Shown piece by piece: positions 39,571 through 48,774 of a stretch of DNA of 64,000 nt. The position numbers and the translations under genes were made by a program. The DNA is from Micromonospora chokoriensis. Its GTDB lineage: Bacteria; Actinomycetota; Actinomycetes; Mycobacteriales; Micromonosporaceae. Positions within the stretch are counted from its first letter, which is position 1. Each line of letters starts with the position of its first letter. The stretch lies in contig NZ_JOAN01000032.1 in assembly GCF_000718555.1 (NCBI RefSeq), positions 1 to 64,000 on the forward strand, written 5' to 3'. Under the pieces are notes generated by a model. That model worked only from the letters and a program-made list of their open reading frames with translations, did no database searches and was not told the origin of the DNA.

Positions 39571-39602
39571 AAGGGGGTCGACCGGAACCGGTCGACCCCC
39601 TT
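39571..39602. terminator. Terminator after sucD, probably bidirectional
   Basis: A 15-bp perfect stem (39571-39585 against 39588-39602) is followed by T-rich TTTCGG on the plus strand. It lies between sucD and a convergent small gene. Confidence 0.88.
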
Positions 39603-39627
39603 TCGGCGTACGCGCGCTCTCCGCTGG

Positions 39628-39894
39628 TCAGTCGTTGTTCCAGAACGGGTAGTTTCCGGTCGCGCGCAGGATCGCCCCGCCGATGATGTTGATCACGCCG
39701 AAGACGATGGCGAGGTAACCGAGCAGCGGCGACTGCCCGTACCGTCGGGCGTCGCGGATGGACAGGTACCCGAAGACGATGCCGAAGATGCCACAGCAGA
39801 TCAGCCCCAGCACGATGCCCAGCACGCCCCAGAGGGTGGTCCGGTCGCGTCCCCGGGCCGGTGGTGGTGGGGGAGGCGGGTATGGCGTCGTCAC
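39628..39894 (-). CDS. DUF4190-like small membrane protein
   Basis: The protein has 88 residues. A Pro-rich N-terminus (a run of seven prolines) is followed by two helices, VLGIVLGLICCGIFGIVFGYLSI and LGYLAIVFGVINIIGGAIL, the DUF4190 arrangement. Function is unknown. A larger relative lies at 41438-41974. Confidence 0.82.
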   Translation of the reverse strand: MTTPYPPPPPPPARGRDRTTLWGVLGIVLGLICCGIFGIVFGYLSIRDARRYGQSPLLGYLAIVFGVINIIGGAILRATGNYPFWNND

Positions 39895-40093
39895 GGCTAC
39901 CTCCGAGCGGTCGTGGGCGACGTGCCGGCCCGGATCGCGACCGGCAGGCCCGTTCCGGGTGGCGGCGGTTGCGCCCCCTCTGGCCCGAGGCTAGACCGGA
40001 CCGGGCGGCCCGGACGTCGGTTCGCTGAACTCGCCGTCCTTAGGAGGGGTTAACGGACTGCCAGGGCCCGCACGACGTGCCAGAGTAGAGCGG

Positions 40094-41383
40094 ATGTCCC
40101 CCGTCACCCCTGACCGTCCCAGCCGTCCCGGCGGTGTGAGCGCCGACGACCGGCCGGTCGACCGTGCCGCGTCGGCCCGGCGGGTGCCCGCTCCCCGCGC
40201 GGGTGGGTCGCCGCGCGGGCGTGCGCCGTTGCCGGTCGCCGCCGGGGTGGCCGCCGGTTGGGCGGCCCTCACCTCCTACCTGCCGGTCGCCATCGTGCTC
40301 GGCCTGGTCCAGCTCGGCACTGACTCCACCACCCTGACCGGCACCCTGCGCACCGCGCTGGCCGGCTGGCTGCTCGGGCACGGCGTGCCGCTGCACACCG
40401 ATTCCGGTCCGCTCGGGCTCGCCCCGCTCGCGCTGAGCGTGCTCGCGCTCTGGCGGCTGACCCGCGCCGGCGTGCATGTCAGTCGTGCGATCGGCGCCCG
40501 CGACACCCGCTCCCCGCGTCGGGCGCTGCTCGCCGCAGGCGCGGTCGGCTTCGCGTACGCGCTGCTCGGTGCGCTCGCGGCGGTGCTGGTCGACACCGGG
40601 GGGTTGGATGTGTCCCCGATCCGGGTGGGTGTCACGTTCGCGGTGATCGGCACACTCGCCGCGCTGGTCGGCGCGGTCCGGATCACCGCCGTTACCCGGT
40701 TGGTCGTCGCGCGGATGCCGGGCCCGGTGCGCGACGGCATTCGCACCGGTCTGGTGGCCGGGCTGCTGCTGCTCGGCGCAGGCGCGGGTGCGGCCGGCCT
40801 GGCGGTGGCCACCGGCGGCGGCGACGCGGCCGACATGATCGGGGCGTACCGGACCGGGGTCGCCGGGCAGGCCGGCATCACCCTGGTCAGCGTCGCGTAC
40901 GCGCCGAACGCGGCGATCTGGTCGACCAGTTACCTGCTCGGGCCGGGCTTCGCCGTCGGCACCGACACCGCGGTCCGCACAAGTGAGGTGTCGGTCGGCG
41001 CGCTGCCGGCCGTGCCACTGCTCGCCGGCCTGCCAAGCGGCCCGGTGGACGGCTTCGGCGCACTGCTGCTCGCGGTGCCGGTGCTGGCCGGGATGGTCGC
41101 CGGCTGGCTGCTCGCCCGCCGGCTGGCCCGACTCGCCGGGCCGGAGCGGGCAGCGCAGCGCTGGGCCCAGTTGCTGGCGCCGGCGGCGCTGGCCGGGCCG
41201 GTGGCCGGGGTGCTGCTCGGCGTCGCCGCCGCGGTCTCCGGTGGGCCGCTCGGTGCCGGCCGACTGGCCCAGGTCGGGCCGGTGGGCTGGCAGGTCGGGG
41301 CGGTGGCGGTCGGGGTCATCGCGGCCGGCGCACTGCTCGGCGCTGCCGCCACCCGAGCGCTGACCCGTGCACCCGCGCAGTAG
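40094..41383 (+). CDS. DUF6350/PerM-like multi-pass membrane protein
   Basis: This 429-residue, very Ala/Leu/Gly-rich protein has about nine or ten hydrophobic helices after a ~45-residue basic Pro/Arg tail. It lies between sucCD and purNH, exactly where mycobacteria encode PerM (Rv0955), an integral membrane protein that stabilises the divisome protein FtsB. Family assignment rests on this context plus overall topology; function here is inference. Confidence 0.8.
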   Translation: MSPVTPDRPSRPGGVSADDRPVDRAASARRVPAPRAGGSPRGRAPLPVAAGVAAGWAALTSYLPVAIVLGLVQLGTDSTTLTGTLRTALAGWLLGHGVPLHTDSGPLGLAPLALSVLALWRLTRAGVHVSRAIGARDTRSPRRALLAAGAVGFAYALLGALAAVLVDTGGLDVSPIRVGVTFAVIGTLAALVGAVRITAVTRLVVARMPGPVRDGIRTGLVAGLLLLGAGAGAAGLAVATGGGDAADMIGAYRTGVAGQAGITLVSVAYAPNAAIWSTSYLLGPGFAVGTDTAVRTSEVSVGALPAVPLLAGLPSGPVDGFGALLLAVPVLAGMVAGWLLARRLARLAGPERAAQRWAQLLAPAALAGPVAGVLLGVAAAVSGGPLGAGRLAQVGPVGWQVGAVAVGVIAAGALLGAAATRALTRAPAQ

Positions 41384-41390
41384 ACGAGCG

Positions 41391-41422
41391 CGGGGCGCCC
41401 CGGGTGACCCCGGAGCGCCCCG
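41391..41422. terminator. Hairpin between convergent PerM-like and DUF4190 genes
   Basis: CGGGGCGC (41391-41398) pairs with GCGCCCCG (41415-41422). An inner CCGGG/CCCGG continues the stem after one mismatch. Confidence 0.7.
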
Positions 41423-41437
41423 TCGGATCCGAGCCCG

Positions 41438-41974
41438 TCAGGGCTGGGTGGGCAGGTTGACCTGCGCCACGACGCTCAGGATGAACAGCACGATGCCCAG
41501 CCCGACACCGACCGCGCCGCAGATCAGACCGGCCTTGGCCTGGCCGGCGTTGTTGGCCTGGCCCTGGGCCACCTTCTGCTTGGCGAGGTAACCGGTCACG
41601 ATGCCCGCGATGCCGACCGGAATGCCCAGGTAGACGCAGCAGACCAGCGGGATCGACGCGATACCGAGGATCATCGACACGAGGCCGAGGGTGTTGTTCT
41701 GCCCCTGCGCCTGCGGGTACCCGGCGTTCGGGTACGTCGGGCTGGCGCCGTACGGGGGCTGCTGCTGGCCGTACGGGTCCTGGTACGGCGGCTGCTGGCC
41801 GTACGGCTGCCCCGAGGTGGGCTGCTGACCGTACGGGGCCTGCGGCGCGGCGTACGGGTCGTGCGGCTGGCCCGGGGTGGGCTGGCCGTATGGGGCGGCG
41901 GGCGGCTGGGGAGCGGTCGGGTCCTGGTTGGGCTGCTGGCCGTACGGGTCCTGACCGGGGTTACCGGGCTGCAT
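41438..41974 (-). CDS. DUF4190 membrane protein with PYGQQP-rich N-terminus
   Basis: The protein has 178 residues, with AAGGAG eight bases before the ATG. The N-terminal ~95 residues consist of irregular repeats of PYGQQP/PYG with Gln and Pro. Two helices follow: LGLVSMILGIASIPLVCCVYLGIPVG and AGLICGAVGVGLGIVLFILSVV. Such disordered tails are typical of actinobacterial DUF4190 proteins. Function is unknown. Confidence 0.85.
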   Translation of the reverse strand: MQPGNPGQDPYGQQPNQDPTAPQPPAAPYGQPTPGQPHDPYAAPQAPYGQQPTSGQPYGQQPPYQDPYGQQQPPYGASPTYPNAGYPQAQGQNNTLGLVSMILGIASIPLVCCVYLGIPVGIAGIVTGYLAKQKVAQGQANNAGQAKAGLICGAVGVGLGIVLFILSVVAQVNLPTQP

Positions 41975-42264
41975 TCTGAAAGCTCCTTGGACTGGTTCCG
42001 TCAGTGGTGCTCTTTATTTCCATCCATGATCGCGGTCAGTCCTCCCAATGCCCAGTACAGCAACAGGACGACATGTCTCCCAAAACACGGGAAAAGACCC
42101 TTCTTGGCGGCTTCCGTATGCCGGATCAGGGGCGGTGTGGGGCCGGCGCGGCGTTCGGCCCCGAGTGAGCGGCAGCGTACCGGGTGGAGGCACGTCGGCA
42201 CCGTCGAAGATCAGCGCACCGCCCGGCCGGAGGGCGTCCCTGACCTGCCCGATAGGGTGGCCCG

Positions 42265-42885
42265 GTGACCGAGCCCGCGTCTGTCGCCCGCATCGTCGTC
42301 CTCATCTCCGGCTCCGGGAGCAACCTTCAATCGCTGCTGGAGGCCGCCGCCGACCCCGCGTACGGCGCACAGGTCGTCGCGGTCGGCGCGGACCGCGACG
42401 GCATCGCGGGCCTGGACCGGGCGGACGCGGCGGGGGTGCCGACCTTCGTCGAGCGGGTCCGCGACCACGACACCCGGGAGGACTGGGATCGCGCGCTCAC
42501 CGCGCACGTCGCGAAGCACCAACCCGACCTGGTCATCTCCGCCGGTTTCCTCAAGCTGGTCGGTCCGCACTTCCTCGCCGCCTTCGGCGACCGCTACCTG
42601 AACACCCACAACACGCTGCTGCCGGCGTTCCCCGGCATCCACGGCCCGCGTGACGCCCTCGCCTACGGCGTGAAGCTCACCGGAGCCACCCTCTTCTTCG
42701 TCGACGCCGGCATGGACACCGGGCCGATCGTCGCGCAGGTCGCGGTGCCGGTGCTCGACGGCGACGACGTGGACACGCTCACCGAGCGCATCAAGGAAGC
42801 CGAGCGACGCCAGCTCGTCGAGCAGGTGGGTCGCCTGGTCCGCCAAGGCTGGACCATCACCGGAAGGAAGGTCACGGTTCCGTGA
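42265..42885 (+). CDS. purN: Phosphoribosylglycinamide formyltransferase
   Basis: This 206-residue enzyme transfers formyl from 10-formyl-THF to GAR in purine synthesis. The [12 protein letters not shown] phosphate loop, catalytic N113 and H115 (NTHNTLLP) and D151 (GMDTGPIV) are present. It starts at a GTG. It overlaps purH by 4 bp. The 290 bp upstream contain no recognisable ZTP or PRPP riboswitch. Confidence 0.96.
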   Translation: MTEPASVARIVVLISGSGSNLQSLLEAAADPAYGAQVVAVGADRDGIAGLDRADAAGVPTFVERVRDHDTREDWDRALTAHVAKHQPDLVISAGFLKLVGPHFLAAFGDRYLNTHNTLLPAFPGIHGPRDALAYGVKLTGATLFFVDAGMDTGPIVAQVAVPVLDGDDVDTLTERIKEAERRQLVEQVGRLVRQGWTITGRKVTVP

Positions 42886-44453
42886 GTCCCACCCAGGACG
42901 GGCGCCGCCCGATCAAGCGGGCGCTGGTCAGCGTCTACGACAAGACCGGGCTGGTCGAGCTGGCTCAGGCCCTGCACGCGGCCGGTGTGGAGATCGTCTC
43001 CACCGGCAGCACGGCGGGCACCATCGCCGCCGCCGGGGTGCCGGTGACGCCGGTGGAGACGGTGACCGGTTTCCCCGAGGTGCTCGACGGCCGGGTGAAG
43101 ACCCTGCACCCGAAGGTGCACGCGGGTCTCCTCGCGGACCTGCGTAAGGACACCCACGTCGCACAGCTCGACGAGCTGGGCGTGGCGGCGTTCGACCTGC
43201 TGGTCTCCAACCTCTACCCCTTCCAGGCGACCGTCGCCTCCGGCGCGGGCGTCGAGGAGTGCGTGGAGCAGATCGACATCGGTGGCCCGGCCATGGTGCG
43301 GGCCGCTGCCAAGAACCACGCCTCGGTCGCTGTGCTCACCGACCCGGCCGGCTACCCGGCGCTGCTCGGCGCGCTCAGCGAGGGTGGCTTCACCCTGGCC
43401 CAGCGCCGCGCGCTGGCCGCGCGGGCGTTCGCCGACATCGCCGAGTACGACGTGGCGGTGGCGCAGTGGTGCGCCCAGGAGCTTGCTCCGGCCGACGACT
43501 CGTGGCCGCAGTTCGCGGGGCTGGCGCTGCGCAAGTCGACCGCGCTGCGTTATGGCGAGAACCCGCACCAGCCGGCCGCGCTCTACACCGACCCGGACGC
43601 CCCGGCGGGGCTGGCCCAGGCCGAGCAGCTGCACGGCAAGGAGATGTCCTACAACAACTACGTCGACGCGGATGCCGCCTGGCGGGCCGCGAACGACTTC
43701 GCCGACCAGCCAGCGGTGGCGATCATCAAGCACGCCAACCCGTGTGGCATCGCGGTTGGCGCGGACGTGGCCGAGGCGCACCGCCTGGCGCACGCCTGCG
43801 ACCCGGTGTCGGCGTTCGGCGGCGTCATCGCGGTCAACCGGCCGGTCTCGGTCGAGCTGGCCCGGCAGGTCGCCGAGATCTTCACCGAGGTGGTGGTCGC
43901 CCCCGGCTTCGACGAGGGTGCGGTCGAGGTGTTGCAGGCCAAGAAGAACATCCGGCTGCTGCGGGCACCGGCCTGGACGCCGGCGCTTGTGGAGTTGCGG
44001 CAGGTGACCGGTGGCGTGCTGGCCCAGGTCGCCGACCGGGTGAACGCCCCCGGCGACGACCCGGCGAACTGGCAGTTGGTCACTGGCGAGGCCGCCGACG
44101 AGGAGTTGCTGCGGGACCTCGCGTTCGCCTGGCGGGCGGTGCGCGCGGTGAAGAGCAACGCGATCCTGCTCGCCAAGGACGGTGCCACCGTCGGGGTCGG
44201 CATGGGTCAGGTCAACCGGGTCGACTCGGCGCAGCTCGCGGTCTCCCGCGCCGGTGCCGACCGGGCCCGCGGCTCGGTCGCCGCGTCGGACGCGTTCTTC
44301 CCGTTCGCCGACGGCCCGCAGATCCTCATCGACGCCGGCGTCCGCGCCATCGTGCAGCCCGGCGGCTCGATCCGCGACGAAGAGGTAATCGAAGCGGCCA
44401 AGAAGGCCAACGTAACGATGTACCTAACCGGCACCCGCCACTTCTTCCACTAA
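42882..44453 (+). CDS. purH: Bifunctional AICAR transformylase/IMP cyclohydrolase
   Basis: The protein has 523 residues. The N-terminal cyclohydrolase (~1-200) has [12 protein letters not shown] and [20 protein letters not shown] motifs; the transformylase follows with [26 protein letters not shown] and [10 protein letters not shown]. It makes IMP, which feeds guaB in this same window. The GTG start overlaps purN (GTGA). 10-formyl-THF would come through folD at 50.9 kb. Confidence 0.97.
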   Translation: MSPTQDGRRPIKRALVSVYDKTGLVELAQALHAAGVEIVSTGSTAGTIAAAGVPVTPVETVTGFPEVLDGRVKTLHPKVHAGLLADLRKDTHVAQLDELGVAAFDLLVSNLYPFQATVASGAGVEECVEQIDIGGPAMVRAAAKNHASVAVLTDPAGYPALLGALSEGGFTLAQRRALAARAFADIAEYDVAVAQWCAQELAPADDSWPQFAGLALRKSTALRYGENPHQPAALYTDPDAPAGLAQAEQLHGKEMSYNNYVDADAAWRAANDFADQPAVAIIKHANPCGIAVGADVAEAHRLAHACDPVSAFGGVIAVNRPVSVELARQVAEIFTEVVVAPGFDEGAVEVLQAKKNIRLLRAPAWTPALVELRQVTGGVLAQVADRVNAPGDDPANWQLVTGEAADEELLRDLAFAWRAVRAVKSNAILLAKDGATVGVGMGQVNRVDSAQLAVSRAGADRARGSVAASDAFFPFADGPQILIDAGVRAIVQPGGSIRDEEVIEAAKKANVTMYLTGTRHFFH

Positions 44454-44470
44454 CCAGGCCCGCGCACGAC

Positions 44471-44532
44471 CGCCCCGTTGATCATGAAGTTATCGCCCGT
44501 CTGAGGGCAACAACTTCATGATCAACGGGGCG
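44471..44532. repeat. Dispersed palindrome, family A copy 2
   Basis: The arms at 44471-44491 and 44512-44532 are a perfect 21-bp match containing TTGATCATGAAGTT. The loop itself has an inner GCCC/GGGC stem. It sits between purH and the convergent oppF remnant, so it can serve as a two-way terminator. Confidence 0.85.
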
Positions 44533-44558
44533 GGTCGCGTTGGTCAGGGGTGCGTTGG

Positions 44559-45531
44559 TCAGGCTGCGGTGGTTGGGCGGAGTTCGGCGAAGTGGCAGGC
44601 GGAGGGGTGGGGGTCCGCCGCTCTCGGGACCGTTCGGGGGTCCTCGGTGGCGCAGATGTCCTGGGCCTTCCAGCAGCGGGTCCGGAAGTGGCACCCGCTC
44701 GGCGGGTCGGCCGGGCTGGGCACGTCGCCGACCAGCCGGATCATGTTGCGCTGGTCGCGGGCCTCCGGGTCGGGCACCGGCACGGCAGAGAGCAGAGCCT
44801 GGGTGTACGGGTGGGTGGCCCGCTCGTAGATCTCGTCCTCGGTGCCGATCTCGACGATCCGCCCGAGGTACATCACCGCGACCCGGTCGGCGATGTGCCG
44901 CACCACGGACAGGTCGTGCGCGATGAAGATGTACGAGAGCCCCAGCTCGCCCTGTAGCTGCTTGAGCAGGTTGATCACCTGGGCCTGGATGGAGACGTCA
45001 AGCGCCGACACCGGCTCGTCACAGACGATCACCTCGGGCTTCAGCGCGAGCGCGCGGGCGATGCCGATGCGCTGACGCTGACCGCCGGAGAACTGGTGCG
45101 GGTACCTGTTGATGTGCTCCGGGTTGAGCCCGACCAGGTCGCTCGCCGATGATGTCGCCGACAGTCATCCGCGGGTTCAGCGAGGTGTACGGGTCCTGCA
45201 TCACCATCTGCATGTTGCGGCGCAGCCGGCGCAGCTCGCCCCCGGAGGCCTTGAGTAGGTCCCTGCCCTCCAGGGTGGCCCGCCCGGAGGTGGGCGTCTC
45301 CAGCCGCATCAGCAGCCGGGCGAGGGTCGACTTGCCGCAGCCGGACTCGCCGACCACGCCGAGCGTCTCGCCCCGACGCAGCTCGAAGCTCACCCCGTCG
45401 ACGGCCTTCACCGCCCCGATCTGCCGCTGGAACAGCACGCCCTGCGTGATCGGGAAGTGCTTCACCAGGTTTTCGACGGAGAGGATGGTCTCGCCGCGGA
45501 CCTTGGCGGGCTTAGCGGGCGACGCTGTCAT
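44559..45531 (-). pseudogene. Frameshifted peptide ABC transporter ATPase (OppF/DppF type), transporter 2
   Basis: Translation from the ATG at 45531 (after GGAGGTCC) reads normally through Walker [10 protein letters not shown] and [21 protein letters not shown], then leaves frame near 45145. The rest of the protein, from GLNPEHIN through SGGQRQR, Walker B IVCDEP, SALD, the H-loop and the C-terminal domain, continues in another frame to 44559. Compared with the paralogue at 30.1 kb about 65 bases (PFEIHPEV...RELL) are absent, which explains the shift. As given, no full-length ATPase is made. A sequencing or assembly error is possible. Confidence 0.85.
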
Positions 45532-46543
45532 CACGGACCTCCTGCGCGAAGTGGCAAGCGCTGGTTCGGCCGTCGCCGAGGACCAGGTCGTGCGGCACCT
45601 CGTCCACGCAGACCTGCTGGACGTACGGGCACCGGGGGTGGAACGGGCAGCCGGACGGGATGCGCATCAGGTTCGGCGGCAACCCCTTGATCGTCGACAG
45701 CTCCTGGCCGCGGACGTCCAGGCGCGGGATCGACTCCAACAACCCCTTGGTGTACGGGTGGGCGGGCGCCTTGTAGAGCGAGCGGACGTCGGCGTGCTCG
45801 ACGATCCGGCCGGCGTACATCACCGCGATCCGGTCCGCGACACCGGCGACCACACCCAGGTCGTGGGTGATCAGGATCATCGCCATGTTGAGTTCCCGGC
45901 GCAGGTCGGCCAGCAGGTCCATGATCTGGGCCTGCACGGTCACGTCGAGTGCCGTGGTGGGCTCGTCGGCGATCAGCACCTTCGGATCCAGCGCCAACGC
46001 CATGGCGATCATGACGCGCTGCCGCATACCGCCGGAGAACTGGTGCGGGTAGTCGCCGATCCGCTTCGCGGCACCTGGGATCTTGACCAGATCCATCAGT
46101 TCGATGGCCCGGCTGCGGGCGTCGGCTCGGGACAGACCGGCGCGCTGGCGCAGTGTCTCGCCGATCTGCCAACCGACCGGGAAGACCGGGTTGAGGGCGG
46201 AGAGCGCGTCCTGGAAGATCATCGCGATCTCCTTGCCGCGTACCTGCCGGCGCTGCTCCTCGGAGCGGGTGAGCAGGTCCTGACCCTGGTAGAGGATCTG
46301 GCCGGAGCGGATGAACGCGGGCGGGCTGTCCAGGATGCCCATGATCGCCTGGGCGGTGACCGACTTGCCCGAGCCAGATTCGCCGAGCACGGCAAGCGTC
46401 TCGCCGGCGTCCAGGTGGTACGACACGCCGTTGATCACCCGAGCGACACCCTCGTTGGTGCGGAACTCGACGTGCAGGTCCCGCAACTCCAGCAGGTGGC
46501 CGCCCTCAGGTGTGGCGGAGGCGGGCGTGGGTTGGACGGTCAT
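45512..46543 (-). CDS. Peptide ABC transporter ATPase 2 (OppD/DppD type)
   Basis: The protein has 343 residues. Walker [19 protein letters not shown], signature FSGGMRQR, Walker [13 protein letters not shown], the H-loop and the C-terminal HPYT plus Cys segment (CPFHPRCPY...C...ACHF) are all intact. The ATG at 46543 is preferred; a GTG at 46612 would add residues encoded by a GAGTGAGCGCAGCGA repeat and overlap oppC. It overlaps the broken oppF by about 20 bp. Confidence 0.94.
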   Translation of the reverse strand: MTVQPTPASATPEGGHLLELRDLHVEFRTNEGVARVINGVSYHLDAGETLAVLGESGSGKSVTAQAIMGILDSPPAFIRSGQILYQGQDLLTRSEEQRRQVRGKEIAMIFQDALSALNPVFPVGWQIGETLRQRAGLSRADARSRAIELMDLVKIPGAAKRIGDYPHQFSGGMRQRVMIAMALALDPKVLIADEPTTALDVTVQAQIMDLLADLRRELNMAMILITHDLGVVAGVADRIAVMYAGRIVEHADVRSLYKAPAHPYTKGLLESIPRLDVRGQELSTIKGLPPNLMRIPSGCPFHPRCPYVQQVCVDEVPHDLVLGDGRTSACHFAQEVRDDSVAR

Positions 46544-46608
46544 GGCTGTGCCTGCCTTTCGCTCGCGACTGCGGGGCTCGCTGCGCTCACTCCTCGCGTT
46601 CGCATGTC

Positions 46609-47565
46609 TCACCGCAGCTTCGGGTCGAAGGCGTCACGGATCGCGTCGCCGAGCATGATGAACGCCAGCACGGTCAGCGCCAGGAAGGCCGACGGGACGA
46701 TCAACGGGGTGGCCGCCTCCCGCATGTGGATCCGGCCGGTGTCGATGTCCTGGCCCCACGAGATGGTCTCCTGGCTCAGGCCGATGCCCAGGAAGGAGAG
46801 CGTGGCCTCGGCGGCGATGAACGAGCCGAGCGCGATGGTCAGCACGACGATGGCCGGGGCCAGCGAGTTCGGCAGGATGTGCCGCCACATGATCCGGCCG
46901 TTGCCGGCGCCGAGCATCCGGGCCGCCGCGACGTAGTCCTGCTCCTTGGCGGTGATCACCGAGGAACGGACAACGCGTGCGGCGGTGGTCCAGCCGAGGA
47001 GGGCCAGCACGAAGACGACCGCGCCGAGCCGGGTCCACTGGCCGTCACCGGACACCCGCTTGAGCAGCACGATGGCGGCCAGCAGCAGCGGGATGCCGAG
47101 CACGATGTCGATCACCCGGGAGAGCACCGCGTCGACCCAGCGGCCGAAGTAACCGGCCAGCATGCCGATCACCAGCGCGATGATTCCGGTGCCGAGCGCG
47201 GCGAGCGCGCCGACCAGCAGCGAGGCCCGGGTGCCGTAGACCGCCCGGGAGTACGTGTCGCAGCCCTGGAAGTTGTACCCGAAGATGGCTCCGCCGGACG
47301 GCCCGGCGTGCTGCCGGGAGAGCAGGCAGTCCTTCGGGTCGTTGGCCGTGAACACTCCGGGGAGCAGCGCCATCAGGGTGAAGATGACGACCAGCGCCAG
47401 CGAGATCCAGAAGATCGGGTTGCGGCGTAGGTCGCGCCAGGCGTCTCCGGCCAGGCTGCGGGGCTTCTGCGGTGCGCCGACCTGGTTGGGTGCGCCGGGC
47501 TCGCCCGCTGGGCCACGCCGCGCGGCCTGGTTCTCGCTGGCCGCCACAGTTTCAAAATCACTCAT
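46609..47565 (-). CDS. Peptide ABC transporter permease 2 (OppC/DppC type)
   Basis: This 318-residue protein starts at MSDFETV, like the paralogue's MSDPST start. A ~45-residue polar tail precedes LAGDAWRDLRRNPIFWISLAL, followed by six helices and the EAA loop (KEQDYVAAARMLGAG). It ends in AFDPKLR. A periplasmic loop carries two Cys (DCLLSRQ, QGCDTYS), absent in the paralogue, that could form a disulfide. Confidence 0.95.
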   Translation of the reverse strand: MSDFETVAASENQAARRGPAGEPGAPNQVGAPQKPRSLAGDAWRDLRRNPIFWISLALVVIFTLMALLPGVFTANDPKDCLLSRQHAGPSGGAIFGYNFQGCDTYSRAVYGTRASLLVGALAALGTGIIALVIGMLAGYFGRWVDAVLSRVIDIVLGIPLLLAAIVLLKRVSGDGQWTRLGAVVFVLALLGWTTAARVVRSSVITAKEQDYVAAARMLGAGNGRIMWRHILPNSLAPAIVVLTIALGSFIAAEATLSFLGIGLSQETISWGQDIDTGRIHMREAATPLIVPSAFLALTVLAFIMLGDAIRDAFDPKLR

Positions 47566-47637
47566 GCCTGCACCTCGCTGCGCTCGGCGCCGGCCTGAGA
47601 GCCCAAGCACGCTGCGCTGATGATTCGTTCGCTGCGC

Positions 47638-48576
47638 TCACTCATAGCGGATCCTCGGGTCGAGTACGGCGTACAGGACGTCCACCACCAGGTTCGAGAC
47701 CAGGTAGACCACGACGAGCACGCTGACGATGCCCACCACCAGGGGGCCGTCCTCGGTGCGAATGCCGCGGAAGAGGTTGAAGCCCACGCCGGGGATGTTG
47801 AAGACACCCTCGGTGATGATCGCGCCGCTCATCAGGTTGCCCAGTTCCACACCGAGGAAGGTGACCACCGGGATCAGCGAGTTGCGCAGCACGTGGACGA
47901 CGACGATGCGGCGCTTGACCAGGCCCTTGGACCGGGCGGTCCGGACGTAGTCCGCGCGGAGGTTCTCCGCCACCGAGGCCCGGGTGAGTCGCAGGGCGGT
48001 GGCCAGCGACAGCGAGCCGAGCACGATGCCCGGCAGCAGCAGCGCGTAGAACGTCGGGTCGGAGCCGGCGGTGGGCGGGAAGATCGCCCACTTGACGCCC
48101 AGGAAGTACTGCGCCAGCGGCGCCAGCACGATTGTCGGGATGCCCAGCACCAGCAGGGTCAGCACCAGCGTCGAGTTGTCGAAGATGCTGGCCCGACGGA
48201 TACCGGCGAGCACCCCGGCGGTGACCCCGAAGATGATCGCCACAGCGAGCGCGATGAGCGCGAGCTGCACGGTGACCGGCCAGGCCTGTTCGAGGATCTC
48301 ACCGATGCTTCGGCCGGTGAGTGACTCGCCCAGGTTGCCCTGGAGCAGGTTCTTCACGTAGTCGAAGTAGCGGTAGAAGAAGCCGCCCACGCCGGTGGCG
48401 TCCAGGTGGTACTTCTCGGTCAGGTAGGCCCGTTGGGCAGGCGTCACCGGCCGTTCACCGGCGAGCGCCTGGATCGGGTCGCCCTGCCCGGCGAATGTCA
48501 GCGCGTAGACGATCAGGGTGGTCCCGAAGAACGCCAGGACCATCTGCAGTAGGCGCCGCAAGATGTAGCGGAACAT
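47638..48576 (-). CDS. Peptide ABC transporter permease 2 (OppB/DppB type)
   Basis: This 312-residue protein starts at MFRYILRRLLQMVLAFFG, the usual DppB N-terminus. It has six helices, an EAA loop (LRADYVRTARSKGLV) and the ending LDPRIRYE shared with the paralogue at 27.2 kb. Its stop codon lies inside a GAGTGAGCGCAGCGA repeat. A longer upstream frame has no ribosome-binding site. Confidence 0.95.
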   Translation of the reverse strand: MFRYILRRLLQMVLAFFGTTLIVYALTFAGQGDPIQALAGERPVTPAQRAYLTEKYHLDATGVGGFFYRYFDYVKNLLQGNLGESLTGRSIGEILEQAWPVTVQLALIALAVAIIFGVTAGVLAGIRRASIFDNSTLVLTLLVLGIPTIVLAPLAQYFLGVKWAIFPPTAGSDPTFYALLLPGIVLGSLSLATALRLTRASVAENLRADYVRTARSKGLVKRRIVVVHVLRNSLIPVVTFLGVELGNLMSGAIITEGVFNIPGVGFNLFRGIRTEDGPLVVGIVSVLVVVYLVSNLVVDVLYAVLDPRIRYE

Positions 48577-48728
48577 GCTTAGCAGTCTCTCCGGAAATGT
48601 GCGAAAGGGTCGCAAGACCGGCGTCTCTGGTCGTACCCGAAATATCCGAGACGTGCCGTCTGGCCCGGGGGAGCCGGCACCACCGACGCCGGGTCCGCTG
48701 CTGCGGCCCGGCCCCGGTGGTGCGGTTT

Positions 48729-48760
48729 GGGCCACCCGGGCTTCGTCGCCCGGGTGGCCC
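48729..48760 (-). terminator. Hairpin after binding-protein gene 2
   Basis: A perfect 13-bp inverted repeat (48729-48741 against 48748-48760) with a 6-nt loop lies 15 bp past the binding-protein stop. It is placed like the hairpin in transporter operon 1. Confidence 0.75.
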
Positions 48761-48774
48761 GCACCATGGTCAGC

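Noticed and set aside
41975..42264. A ZTP or purine-type riboswitch before purN/purH, and likewise before folD (50377-50859)
   Set aside because: I could not find the conserved pseudoknot motif of the ZTP class, or any other named aptamer core.
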